From Bryobacterales bacterium (GTDB lineage: Bacteria > Acidobacteriota > Terriglobia > Bryobacterales > Bryobacteraceae), in assembly GCA_003157745.1 (NCBI GenBank), contig PMKM01000132.1, forward strand, positions 1 through 34,917: DNA of 34,917 bases, written 5' to 3'. Made by a program: the position numbers and the translations under genes. The notes under the pieces are model-generated. The model did no database searches and was not told where the DNA came from. It saw only the letters and a program-made list of their open reading frames with translations. Below, in pieces: positions 9,967 to 17,825 of the stretch (positions are counted from its first letter, which is position 1; each line of letters starts with the position of its first letter).

Positions 9967-10671
9967 TCAGGATAATCCCTCCATTTCGGACGCGCTTGCC
10001 TGGGACGAAAACGGAATCCGCCGGTCGGCGCGCGCCAGGGTCAGCAATGCCACGCGCACGGCGCCAGCCCGTTTCAAGGCCAGCGCGCAGGCGGCGGCGG
10101 TCGAGCCGGTCGTCAGCACATCGTCGATCAGCAGTATCCGGCGGCCCGCCGCGCGTTCCGGTTGGCGGCAGGCGAAGGCCGCGGTCACGTTGTGGCGGCG
10201 GTTTCGGTGGCTCAAACTCGCTTGCGAAGCCGTGTAGCGAAGGCGGCGCAACAGGCGCGTGCGCGGGATGCCGGTGTGCGCGGAGACGCGGCGCGCCAGC
10301 AAATCCGCCTGGTTGAATCCGCGCTGCCAGAGTTTCCGCCAATGCAAGGGAACCGGCGCGATCCAATCGAAAGGCTCGTCGCGCGGCAGCGCGCGCAGCA
10401 GCAGATCCGCCAGCGGACGGTCGAGCGTATGCACCTTGCCGTACTTATATATGTGGATTAACTGGCGCAGCGTGCCCGAGTAGAAACCGAACGAGTAGGC
10501 GGCGTCGAAACCGCGCAGGCCGGCGCGGCAGAGTGCGCAACGGCCTTCCTCGTCGAGCGGGTACCGGTTCAGGAACGGCGTCCGGCAGCACCTGCAGAAG
10601 AAATCGGTTTCGATCGGCACCGGTTCGCGGAGACACGCCGGGCAGACGGGAACCCTCGAAACTGCCAACAA
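9967..10671 (-). CDS. comF: ComF family phosphoribosyltransferase-like protein, N terminus uncertain
   Basis: ComF relatives carry a type-I PRTase fold and assist natural transformation in some bacteria. Here the PRPP-binding loop RILLIDDVLTTGSTAAAC is intact, and Cys pairs for a zinc ribbon occur in CPAC, CRCC and CALC. The annotated start is a TTG at 10671 and gives 234 residues. The same frame stays open upstream and encodes a further typical ComF N terminus (FFRLFLPDDCRVCGQPLL, 10720-10671), including the first CxxC of the ribbon. No ATG, GTG or TTG exists there in frame. The true N terminus is therefore probably about 18-20 residues longer, through a rare start codon or a one-base indel in the T6 run at 10715-10720. 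It is coupled to the HNH gene. Confidence 0.88.
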   Translation of the reverse strand: MLAVSRVPVCPACLREPVPIETDFFCRCCRTPFLNRYPLDEEGRCALCRAGLRGFDAAYSFGFYSGTLRQLIHIYKYGKVHTLDRPLADLLLRALPRDEPFDWIAPVPLHWRKLWQRGFNQADLLARRVSAHTGIPRTRLLRRLRYTASQASLSHRNRRHNVTAAFACRQPERAAGRRILLIDDVLTTGSTAAACALALKRAGAVRVALLTLARADRRIPFSSQASASEMEGLS

Positions 10672-10822
10672 TGGCTGGCCGCAAACGCGGCAATCATCGG
10701 GGAGAAAAAGGCGGAAAAAAGCGCAAGAGGTTGCTCGGACGATCCGGGGACCTAAGTTCGAGATTGCGGCTTGCCTGCTACTCGAGAAGACCCACCTCCA
10801 CTAAGACTATTATTGTAGACTA

Positions 10823-10841
10823 ATTCCGCGCGCGCGGGAAT
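10823..10841 (-). terminator. Possible terminator hairpin after tsaD
   Basis: ATTCC...GGAAT flanks an alternating GC core 31 bases beyond the tsaD stop, in its direction of transcription. The stem is imperfect and no T-run follows, so this is a weak call. Confidence 0.25.
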
Positions 10842-10871
10842 GACAGTCCGGTAACAGTAAGTGGCGGACGG

Positions 10872-11951
10872 CTAGGCCAGCGTGAGATTGGCTTCGGCGG
10901 CGGTATCGAAGCCGGCGAACTCTTTGCGTAGGAGTTTGGGAAAAGCCGCGGCGGCGATCATGGCGGCGTTATCGGTGGAAAGGCCGGGCGAAGGAAAGTA
11001 GACCGGATACGGCAGATGGGCCGCGTGCGCGGCGGCGCGCAGACCGGCGTTGGCGCTGACGCCGCCCGAAACGATTAGCGCGCGGGCGTGGATCTGTTCG
11101 GCGGAGGATGCGGCGCGGGTCAATAATTCGTTGATGACGGCGTGCTGGAAAGACGCCAGCAGGTCGAGCGTTTCGGGCGGCGTGACGGCTAGCCATCGCT
11201 CAATCGATGCATCGGGCTCGGCGCGGGCCAGGGCGCGGCGAACGGCGATGCCGGCAGCGAGATCGCGCGCTTCCACCCAGCGCAGCACGGCGGTCTTGAG
11301 TCCGCTGAAACTGAAATCGAGCGCGTTGCCTTTCATCTTGGCGAAGGTGAATCGCACGGCGCGCGGATTGCCGTGCGGCGCCAGGCGGTCGATGATAGGG
11401 CCGCCGGGATAGGGGAAGCCGAGCAGCTTGGCGACCTTGTCGTAGGCTTCGCCGGCGGCATCGTCGCGAGTCTTGCCGAGCAGCGTGTAATCGAAATTCT
11501 CGTCGACGCGGAACAAGTGGGTGTGGCCGCCGCTCGCAACGAGCGCCAGCGCGGGCAGCTCGACCGGCGTTCCGGAGTGGCGCGCTTCGAGAACCACGGC
11601 GTGGATGTGACCTTCAATATGATTGACCGCGATCAGCGGCAGACCGCGGGCGAAGGCGAGCGACTTGGCATAAGTGAGACCCACCAGCAGCGAGCCGACC
11701 AGGCCGGGGCCAGAGGTCGCGGCAATGGCGTCGAGAGCGCGCAGCGGAACCGCGGCGCGTTCAAGCGCCTCGCGCACCACCGGCACGATCGCGCGCAAGT
11801 GCTCGCGCGAGGCCAGCTCCGGAACCACGCCGCCATACTTGCCGTGAGTGGCCATTTGCGAAGCCACCACCGAGGAGAGCACGGTTTCGCCGTTCTCGAC
11901 CACGGATGCGGCGGTTTCATCGCAGGAAGATTCGATACCCAGAATGAACAC
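10872..11951 (-). CDS. tsaD: tRNA N6-adenosine threonylcarbamoyltransferase
   Basis: TsaD transfers the threonylcarbamoyl group to A37 of ANN-decoding tRNAs, working with TsaB and TsaE in the cytoplasm. Hallmarks are the N terminus [15 protein letters not shown], the metal-binding H-x3-H in NHIEGHIHA, the glycine-rich [10 protein letters not shown], and the C-terminal nucleotide-binding [11 protein letters not shown] with STDNAAMIA. The start GTG at 11951 places the family-typical hydrophobic N terminus at residue 2. An ATG at 11981 adds ten residues and is the alternative; neither has a strong ribosome site. A stretch shared with another site in this window overlaps the start (see findings). 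The other t6A genes are not in the window. Confidence 0.95.
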   Translation of the reverse strand: MFILGIESSCDETAASVVENGETVLSSVVASQMATHGKYGGVVPELASREHLRAIVPVVREALERAAVPLRALDAIAATSGPGLVGSLLVGLTYAKSLAFARGLPLIAVNHIEGHIHAVVLEARHSGTPVELPALALVASGGHTHLFRVDENFDYTLLGKTRDDAAGEAYDKVAKLLGFPYPGGPIIDRLAPHGNPRAVRFTFAKMKGNALDFSFSGLKTAVLRWVEARDLAAGIAVRRALARAEPDASIERWLAVTPPETLDLLASFQHAVINELLTRAASSAEQIHARALIVSGGVSANAGLRAAAHAAHLPYPVYFPSPGLSTDNAAMIAAAAFPKLLRKEFAGFDTAAEANLTLA

Positions 11952-12022
11952 TATTGAACATGGTAACGCGCGGATTGGCATTCAGACCTGCGCATTCCCG
12001 CACTGATCGGGCGGCACGGCAT

Positions 12023-12694
12023 TCAGACCCTCGGCCTGGCTGGAAACAACATAGGCGTCCTGGATTTGTACTCAAGATAGGATGCCCCAAAACGGAACTC
12101 CAGTTCCCGCTCTTCATACACCTTCACGAAAACCAGCAATGCCGGTGCAACCGGGATGAGTGCCCAGAGCACAAACAGCACTGACTGAAACCAGATTCCC
12201 ACTGACACGAGACAAGCCAGAACCGCAAGCACCATGGGATTGCGCGTCCAGGAATACAACCAATCCGCCGCCAGTTTCCGGCTGAGCACGATGAAGAATG
12301 GTGCGCCGAACCCTCTCAAGGCGAGGTTTACCACTGTCAGGAACAAGGCCGCCCCGGTAATCATCGCTAGCAACAAGCCAATTCCAGTTGGTACTCGGAG
12401 TATCCGGTCCGACCAGTCCCCACGAGTGGATATGGCTCGGATCACTGCTGCTCCGAGCAGACTCCCCACGCCAAACTGGACAAACGTCGTGATCCAGACG
12501 GCACCAGTCGCTGTCGGGTGCCGGTCGAGTATCTTCCGCCCGAGCCAAACCAGGGGGAACACTAACAGTGGACATCCCACGGCGATAAATAGAGTCACGA
12601 CACTCGAAGGCCGTGTGTTGCGGGCCCACATCCAGAAGAACCAGGAAAGCAGTAAGAGCGCAATCCTGATTACGAGTGCAACGATGCGTTTCAT
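12023..12694 (-). CDS. ICMT/PEMT-like membrane methyltransferase family protein
   Basis: A 223-residue membrane protein with about five to six hydrophobic helices. The C-terminal signature, SWTRNPMVLAVLACL followed by YEERELEFRFGASYLEYKSRTPMLFP, fits the isoprenylcysteine carboxyl methyltransferase / phospholipid methyltransferase fold. In that fold, the N-P-M/R region and the final E-E-x-x-L-x-x-x-F-G-x-x-Y-x-x-Y motif form the SAM pocket. The acceptor is unknown; bacterial members methylate phospholipids or unidentified small molecules. Codon use is visibly less GC-rich than in neighbouring genes, a hint of different ancestry. It lies downstream of the ECF sigma operon on the same strand, but a 137-base gap suggests separate transcription. 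Confidence 0.72.
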   Translation of the reverse strand: MKRIVALVIRIALLLLSWFFWMWARNTRPSSVVTLFIAVGCPLLVFPLVWLGRKILDRHPTATGAVWITTFVQFGVGSLLGAAVIRAISTRGDWSDRILRVPTGIGLLLAMITGAALFLTVVNLALRGFGAPFFIVLSRKLAADWLYSWTRNPMVLAVLACLVSVGIWFQSVLFVLWALIPVAPALLVFVKVYEERELEFRFGASYLEYKSRTPMLFPARPRV

Positions 12695-12831
12695 AGTAAC
12701 CTCTGGTGAGTACTTTCTGTATCGGTCGAGACCCTACGCAATTACGTTTGGCCGAACTGCCTTCCGGCTATCCTGTCGAGGCGTAGCAGCAGGCCCGCCA
12801 CCACGCCTCTCGATCCGCGCAGGAAGACAAG

Positions 12832-13245
12832 TTATGCCACTCCGACCAGTTGATTCAGAAATCCGACGACGTACTTCCAGATCAGGTAGTAAACGATCAG
12901 CCCCACCGGGAAGCCCAACGCGCCGGCCGTGATCATGGCGCTGGAAACGTGGATGCCCACCACGGTGAGAACCAGCAGGCCGCACGGCATCAGGATCAAC
13001 GGCAGCAGCGCGCCGTGAATTCCCAGCGGCAGGTGCCGGCGTTCGCGGAGGGCCACGTAAAGCATGTTCCACAGGCCCCACAGGTTCGGTACCAACGCCA
13101 GCGGGAATACCAGCGCCCGCTCGACGGGGACGTCCACGTTAACCCCGAACCGCGCCACGCAGTAAGTGGCGAACGCTCCCAATAGAAGCACCGTAGGCAC
13201 GGGAATCCCGGCCATATAGGCCCGCAGATACGGATGCGTATTCAT
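12832..13245 (-). CDS. Small integral membrane protein of unknown function
   Basis: A 137-residue protein with four likely transmembrane helices: about residues 15-32, 45-65, 78-98 and 102-128 (TAGALGFPVGLIVYYLIW). No enzyme motif was recognised. The ATG at 13245 has GAGGAG six bases upstream and lies 15 bases after the stop of the tiny gene before it. It is therefore the third gene of the sigma-factor operon. Being the last gene in an ECF operon, it may be a signalling membrane partner or a regulated product (inference). Confidence 0.6.
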   Translation of the reverse strand: MNTHPYLRAYMAGIPVPTVLLLGAFATYCVARFGVNVDVPVERALVFPLALVPNLWGLWNMLYVALRERRHLPLGIHGALLPLILMPCGLLVLTVVGIHVSSAMITAGALGFPVGLIVYYLIWKYVVGFLNQLVGVA

Positions 13246-13260
13246 AGAAGACTCCTCTTT

Positions 13261-13479
13261 TCACAGGTGATACAGAAGACTTGGGATCACGTGCGGGAAC
13301 GCGGCAATCCACGCGCCTCCCGCAGCGGCCAGTACGCAGTCGAACCAATCCACCCGGATCGGACGCTGGTCCAACTTCCGCAACATCCGCGGCCAGAGGT
13401 CGCGCGGCTGGCCACCCGCGGGCTGGCGGAAAGAGGCGCGCAGCAACTCGCGCAAGCGTGCATCGTCGGGGTTGTTCAT
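13261..13479 (-). CDS. Tiny membrane protein coupled to the ECF sigma gene, possible anti-sigma partner
   Basis: A 72-residue protein starting at the ATG at 13479, which overlaps the sigma stop codon (ATGA, 4 bases), a sign of translational coupling. Residues 1-40 are charged (DDARLRELLRASF, WPRMLRKLDQRP) and residues about 45-70 form one hydrophobic helix ending at the C terminus. Genes in this position after an ECF sigma factor are often anti-sigma factors, with a cytoplasmic N domain and one membrane helix. This one is very short and lacks the H-x3-C-x2-C zinc motif, so the role is inferred from place and topology only. Confidence 0.6.
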   Translation of the reverse strand: MNNPDDARLRELLRASFRQPAGGQPRDLWPRMLRKLDQRPIRVDWFDCVLAAAGGAWIAAFPHVIPSLLYHL

Positions 13480-13982
13480 GGTTCCACTCCCATTCGTTTC
13501 AGCTTCTTTCTGAGCAGGCGGACGGCCCGGAACTGGCGCGACTTCACGGCTTCGACCGAAATGCCGAGCACCTGCGCGATCTCCGGATACGATCGCTCCT
13601 CGATGAGCGCTGCGAGCGCCACCTGGCGCAACCGCGGCGGCAACTCCGCCACCGCGTGGCGCACCGCGCCGTGGAGCGAATCGTCGGGCGGACTGACGGC
13701 GGGCACATCCACCGTAAGACTTACCTCGCGCGCGGCTCCGCGCACATAAGTGAATGCCAGGTTGGTCGCGATCGTATGCGCCCAGGCGGAAAGGCCGCGG
13801 GCCGGATCGAAGCGCGCCCGGGCGCGGTAGATGCGCCAGAAGGTCTCGAGCGTCAGGTCCTCGGCCGCGGCCGGGTCGCGCACGATGCGCAGAATGGCGC
13901 CGTGCACCTCGCGCTGGAGCTGGCGGAAGACGCTTTCGAAAGCGTCGAGGTCGCCCGCCACGAACCGTTCGAGCAGTTCCAA
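13476..13982 (-). CDS. RNA polymerase ECF sigma factor
   Basis: A 168-residue sigma-70 family protein with region 2 (LLERFVAGDLDAFESVFRQL ... AAEDLTLETFWRIYRARARF) and region 4 (ELPPRLRQVALAALIEERS, then the helix-turn-helix YPEIAQVLGISVEAVKSRQF). Regions 1.1, 1.2 and 3 are absent, as in ECF factors. The start is taken as TTG at 13982, because GGAGGA lies six bases before it and the protein then begins MELLERFVAGD, a standard ECF N terminus. A GTG at 13997 is the other option but has no ribosome site. It heads a three-gene operon with a tiny membrane protein and a membrane protein. Confidence 0.9.
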   Translation of the reverse strand: MELLERFVAGDLDAFESVFRQLQREVHGAILRIVRDPAAAEDLTLETFWRIYRARARFDPARGLSAWAHTIATNLAFTYVRGAAREVSLTVDVPAVSPPDDSLHGAVRHAVAELPPRLRQVALAALIEERSYPEIAQVLGISVEAVKSRQFRAVRLLRKKLKRMGVEP

Positions 13983-14244
13983 TTCCGTCCTCCACACTGT
14001 AATACCCCATTTTCTGGCGGACGGTTGTATTTATTGTCTTGCGGGATCCACCCGAAACCGAACGCGGCCCGCGGCGCTTCGACAACCACGGTGCCCGGAT
14101 GAGCACTATTGAACATCACAACGCGGCGATTGGTGCTAACATCAACCTACCGACACGGATCTTTCATTCGCTTGCACGCGCGGATTACTTGCCGGGGAAA
14201 GGTAACGCCAACTTCGCGACGCGAAGCTGGAAGCGGCAAGCTCA
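13983..14244. other. Divergent intergenic region between ECF sigma and radical SAM genes
   Basis: A 262-base spacer without a convincing gene. It holds a stretch at about 14099-14140 related to the tsaD start region, and an exact 7-base inverted repeat, CTTCGCG-A-CGCGAAG, at 14212-14226, just 18 bases before the radical SAM start. Promoters were not confidently placed. Confidence 0.5.
14212..14226. repeat. Perfect inverted repeat upstream of the radical SAM gene
   Basis: CTTCGCG A CGCGAAG, 15 bases, with a one-base centre. The size and symmetry fit an operator for a dimeric regulator; an RNA hairpin cannot close on a one-base loop. It lies where binding would block translation initiation or a proximal promoter. 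Confidence 0.45.
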
Positions 14245-15837
14245 TTGCGGATACTCCTCTACAACCCCGACAACGGGGTGACGCAAAACTTCATGCCTCA
14301 CCTCTGGATGTTTCTGCTGCAGGCGCTCACGCCGAGCGGGCACGAAGTGGTGTTGATCGACGGCAATACCCAGCCGATGAGCGATGCGGAGTTGGTTCAG
14401 TACGTGCGGGACCAACATATAGGATTGGTCGGGATCGGCGCCATGACGCGCATGATCGCCAAAGCCTACCGCGTGGCGGATGCGCTGCGCGCAGCCGGCG
14501 TGCCGGTGGTGATGGGCGGACCGCATGTGACGGAAGTGCCGGACGAGGCTCTCGGCCGCGACGGCGGGCCGCGCCACGCGGATGCGCTGGCGCTGGGCGA
14601 AGCGGATGAGACCTGGCCGCGCATCGTCGAGGATGCGGCGCGCGGCGAACTGAAAGAGATGTACCGTCCGGTGGACGCGTTCGGGCGGGAGTGCAAGCCG
14701 GATCTGGCGAACTATCCGAAGATCCCTTGGGACACGATCGACCTGCGGCAGTTCAACCGGATTCCCGAGTTCCTGCGCCCGGTGATGCGGCACTTCAAGG
14801 TCGATTGGGAGACGTTCCACATTATCCCGATCGAATCGGGGCGCGGCTGCCCGTATGGCTGCGAATTCTGCACGGTGACGGGTTTCTTCGGCGACTCGAT
14901 CCGATTCCGGTCGAACCAAAGCATCGTCGAGGAGATGTTGCGGATCAAGGAACGTACCCGCGCCAGCAATGGCAAGGCCGCCGTGTTCTTTGTCGACGAT
15001 AACTTCGCGATCAATGGGAAGCGGACTAAGTCGCTGTTGCGCGATATCATCGCGGCCGGCGCCGAAATGTCGTGGGTGGGACAGATTAGCGCCAACTTAC
15101 TTAAGGACGAAGAGTTACTGGATCTTATAGCGGCATCGGGCGGGAAATGGATCTTCATCGGGATGGAGTCTCTCGATCCGGCCAATCTGGCTAGTGTGAA
15201 TAAGAACTTCAATAAGCCGGCGGATTACGCGCGCGTCTTGGAATCGCTGGCGCGGCGGCACGTCTACGCAATCACCTCGTTCATCTTCGGTCTGGATAAC
15301 GACACGCCCGGAGTGGCTGCGCGCACGCTGGCAGAGATTGCCAAGTGGCCACCGGGACTGCCTGTCTTCGGACAGATCACGCCATTTCCGGCGACTCCCC
15401 TATACGAGCGGCTGCAAAAAGAAGGACGGTTGACGCGGCCGAAACACTGGCTGGAATTCGCTCCGTTCCAGATGGCGCATACGCCGCTGAAGATCGCCGT
15501 TCCCGAGGTGCAGGAGGAAGTCCTCTACGCGTGGCGGAACTCGTATAGCCCGGAGGCAATCGAACGCGCCATCGAGTCAATCGCGGACGAACCGGCGGCT
15601 TATAAGATCAGTCATCTGATGTCGCGGCTGTTCTTCCGCGGAATCTACTTTCCGCAGAAGGGCGTGTGGGGTTGGTTGAAACTGGCGGCGCGGAACCGGC
15701 GCGCCATCTACCGCGTGGTCCAGGACTGCTTCGGGCGGTGGCACGGAACTAAGTCGCCCGCGAGTGGCCGGGATTTCAACGGTAGCTTGGCGCCGGTCTT
15801 GATTGAGAGAGTGCAGCCGGAGTCGGGCGGGGACTGA
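14245..15837 (+). CDS. B12-binding domain radical SAM protein
   Basis: A 530-residue enzyme. Residues 1 to about 150 form a cobalamin-binding Rossmann domain (MRILLYNPDNG at the start; IDGNTQP; VGIGAMTRM; VVMGGPHVTEVPDEAL). The radical SAM core starts near 195, with Cys202-x3-Cys206-x2-Cys209 (GCPYGCEFC) binding the 4Fe-4S cluster and GMESLD further on. A C-terminal extension after about residue 400 resembles the DUF4070 tail found with HpnP-like proteins. Such enzymes typically methylate unactivated carbon or rearrange lipids and other metabolites; the substrate is unknown here, and no hopanoid gene is adjacent. The start is TTG at 14245, chosen because the Rossmann strand begins there. The upstream AAGCGG ribosome site is weak. 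Confidence 0.92.
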   Translation: MRILLYNPDNGVTQNFMPHLWMFLLQALTPSGHEVVLIDGNTQPMSDAELVQYVRDQHIGLVGIGAMTRMIAKAYRVADALRAAGVPVVMGGPHVTEVPDEALGRDGGPRHADALALGEADETWPRIVEDAARGELKEMYRPVDAFGRECKPDLANYPKIPWDTIDLRQFNRIPEFLRPVMRHFKVDWETFHIIPIESGRGCPYGCEFCTVTGFFGDSIRFRSNQSIVEEMLRIKERTRASNGKAAVFFVDDNFAINGKRTKSLLRDIIAAGAEMSWVGQISANLLKDEELLDLIAASGGKWIFIGMESLDPANLASVNKNFNKPADYARVLESLARRHVYAITSFIFGLDNDTPGVAARTLAEIAKWPPGLPVFGQITPFPATPLYERLQKEGRLTRPKHWLEFAPFQMAHTPLKIAVPEVQEEVLYAWRNSYSPEAIERAIESIADEPAAYKISHLMSRLFFRGIYFPQKGVWGWLKLAARNRRAIYRVVQDCFGRWHGTKSPASGRDFNGSLAPVLIERVQPESGGD

Positions 15838-15949
15838 GGGACTGGTAGCGAGCGGATTCCCGGCGCGGACGCGGGCCGGCCATGATGCGGACACTGCGGA
15901 TCCGGCTGGGAGATTCGGGACGAGTGAAGAACCGCTTCCTTCGGTGCCG

Positions 15950-16204
15950 TCAATAATTCAAAACCTCGGCCGGCAGGTCGGAGATGGGCGGAGCGTGAGC
16001 GGGTGTGTCCGGCGCGTTCGTCTGCCTCCGCGCGGCCGAGTCCTTGTGCGAGGTATCGATATGCGTCTCGATCCAGTTCAGCGCCGCACTCACCTCCACC
16101 TTGCCGTCGGTGGTCAACGGCAAGCCCATCTGGATCATCTGCGACACGCGTGCTTTGCTCACATGCAGCCGCGCCGCAAACTCGGATTTCAGAAGCGTTT
16201 CCAT
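15950..16204 (-). CDS. Small helix-turn-helix protein (phage Nu1/terminase-small-like)
   Basis: An 84-residue protein. Residues 7-30 (SEFAARLHVSKARVSQMIQ) form a helix-turn-helix, followed by a G-L-P-L-T-T-D-G-K-V wing and an amphipathic helix (SAALNWIETHID). This arrangement is seen in the DNA-binding domain of phage Nu1-type terminase small subunits and related small HTH proteins. The C-terminal 35 residues are Pro/Ala-rich and unstructured. No large terminase subunit follows, so it may be a phage remnant or a stand-alone regulator. Three GTTAAGC sites lie just upstream of its start, which suggests that it controls its own gene. No ribosome site is clear at 16204. Confidence 0.6.
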   Translation of the reverse strand: METLLKSEFAARLHVSKARVSQMIQMGLPLTTDGKVEVSAALNWIETHIDTSHKDSAARRQTNAPDTPAHAPPISDLPAEVLNY

Positions 16205-16206
16205 CG

Positions 16207-16234
16207 GTTAAGCGCAGCGGTTAAGCTGCTTAAC
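16207..16234. promoter_or_regulatory. Operator-like array of GTTAAGC sites
   Basis: GTTAAGC occurs at 16207-16213 and 16220-16226 in direct orientation and at 16228-16234 inverted. The last two form a perfect palindrome with a one-base centre. The array touches the start of the HTH gene. Confidence 0.5.
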
Positions 16235-16418
16235 AGGCCGATCCTCGAACGCGTTGCGCACCATGTCCACCCGCTCGGCCGCCGGGTCTCGAACAGAACC
16301 TATGAATTCGTGCCGCACGAGGCCGGAACCTTTCCGCGTACAGCCGTTCCACGCGACTCTGATGCTCCTGCTCGGTCGCGACGAGGCTCTTCCCGCAAAC
16401 CGCATATGCCATGCCCAA
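16208..16418 (-). pseudogene. Probable frameshifted gene remnant upstream of the HTH gene
   Basis: Two overlapping minus-strand frames look coding in succession. The first, from about 16418 to 16325, reads LVATEQEHQSRVERLYAERF. The second, from about 16320 to 16208, reads HEFIGSVRDPAAERVDMV and onward to a stop four bases before the HTH start. A single frameshift near 16318-16325 would join them into one protein ending in VKQLNRCA. The four-base gap suggests that it was once in an operon with the HTH gene. The family is not recognised. The alternative is chance open frames. Confidence 0.3.
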
Positions 16419-17793
16419 CCGACGCCAGCCAATCGCTGTTCCGAGGGTCTCTGAGTGCGCTATCCTGGAGGAGCAATGCGCCAGCCCCGCATCTGCGGAC
16501 AGGGGCGCTCTACAAAGATTGTCCTCACAAATTGCGCCGTTTGCGTTCGTCGAACGGCTACTCGAAGCAGAAGATCCAATCTGGTATCGCTGGGATCAAG
16601 ATGTTCCAGCGCTCATCAACGAAGCAACGCGTGCAGCCCACCAGGAGTTTGCGAAATTGCCGGACGGGACCGGCCGCGAACGTCATTTGGCCTATTACAG
16701 ACGCAAGCGCCTTATTTGGCTGCTCGACCGGCTCGTGCCAAAGGCGGAGAGCGCGCATTTCGAACCGTTCATCGCGAATGGCTCCGCGGTGTTCGCTTGG
16801 GGCCGCAGACTGAGGCCTGAAGAGCGGCATCTCCTGATCGAGGCCGCTGCCAGCCCCGCCTCGGGTGTGTGGTATGAGTCTAAGATCCTTGCATGGTGCG
16901 AATCCTGCGCCGAGGAGGAAGTGACCTCTCTGCTCGACTGGGCGGAGCCATGGGAACCTGTATTTAGGGCCAAAGGTGTTTGTCCACTGCTGCCCATCCC
17001 AGAACGGGAGTTTTTCCGGAGGTACAGAGACCGCCCCCTTCGCCATTCGCTCATGTGCGCACACTTGGCTACAGCCGCTCACCGGTTCCGTGAAGGCGGG
17101 GATTTCGACCGCGACGTGGTTCGGGGCACCGTTCACTTGCTGTTGCGCCTCTTGCTGATCGACTCCGCCGCGCCCTGTCCCACGGAACCGATCCCGGATT
17201 CCGCTGAGAATTGGAAGGCCTGGCTGGATCAGATTCTCACCACCGCCGCTTTTGCCGACGTGAGGGATGCAGGCGGGGAGTTCCTGAACTGGTACGGGCA
17301 CGTCGATCCGGAAAGAGCCGCACGGCGCCTATGGGTTTCCTGCCATGGCCCCGACGACTGGCGGCAGTTGCATCAACTAGCCCTGCAGAACAGCGACTGT
17401 TTCATTTACGCTCGGCTGGCGGACGTCATGCCAGTGGATCGACTCGACCTGTGGGATTCGTTGGTTCTGTATGAATCCGAGGACAATGGCCAGATGCGAG
17501 CTTTCTGCCGCTGGCTCCCCGCCGAGTATGCCGACGTTCTGCGGAGCCACTTCGATCATTCGGACGCGGACTGGGGCGCCTGCGCCTATCAGGCGTATCT
17601 CGCCAAAGCGCCGGAGGCGGTGCTCCAGCACCAGTGGAGAAGAAGGGAGAGCCTGCCCGGTTGGCAAGTCCGTCTCCTTGATCGCCGCCTGTTTGCTCCG
17701 CCATCGATCCGGCCCGGCCCTGTCGTAGAGGACATCCAAGAGGCCGAGTGGGACTTTCGCCTGGAAGAGCCGTTCAGCCGCCGTGGGATCTAG
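16411..17793 (+). CDS. Hypothetical protein, 460 residues, start uncertain
   Basis: A long soluble protein without signal peptide, membrane helix or recognised motif. It is rich in Trp, Arg and acidic residues (IWYRWDQDVPALINEA; LAYYRRKRLIWLLDRL; DDWRQLHQLALQN) and reads as all-helical. The frame opens at 16411, but the first 30 residues overlap the remnant gene on the other strand and look non-native. A good ribosome site (GGAGGAGC, just before the ATG at 16476) belongs to a different frame. The true start may be TTG at 16519 (followed by SSQIAPFAFVERL), or the gene may have lost its original start by a frameshift near 16500. It may be co-transcribed with the next gene (32-base gap). Confidence 0.5.
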   Translation: MPNRRQPIAVPRVSECAILEEQCASPASADRGALQRLSSQIAPFAFVERLLEAEDPIWYRWDQDVPALINEATRAAHQEFAKLPDGTGRERHLAYYRRKRLIWLLDRLVPKAESAHFEPFIANGSAVFAWGRRLRPEERHLLIEAAASPASGVWYESKILAWCESCAEEEVTSLLDWAEPWEPVFRAKGVCPLLPIPEREFFRRYRDRPLRHSLMCAHLATAAHRFREGGDFDRDVVRGTVHLLLRLLLIDSAAPCPTEPIPDSAENWKAWLDQILTTAAFADVRDAGGEFLNWYGHVDPERAARRLWVSCHGPDDWRQLHQLALQNSDCFIYARLADVMPVDRLDLWDSLVLYESEDNGQMRAFCRWLPAEYADVLRSHFDHSDADWGACAYQAYLAKAPEAVLQHQWRRRESLPGWQVRLLDRRLFAPPSIRPGPVVEDIQEAEWDFRLEEPFSRRGI

Positions 17794-17825
17794 CGGTCCC
17801 AGAGCGCATGTCTTGGAGGGAAGTA

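Noticed and set aside
15838-15949. Copy of the tRNA-Val 3' end as left attachment site of an island
   Set aside because: No convincing match to the tRNA sequence was found by eye at the left border of the accessory region.
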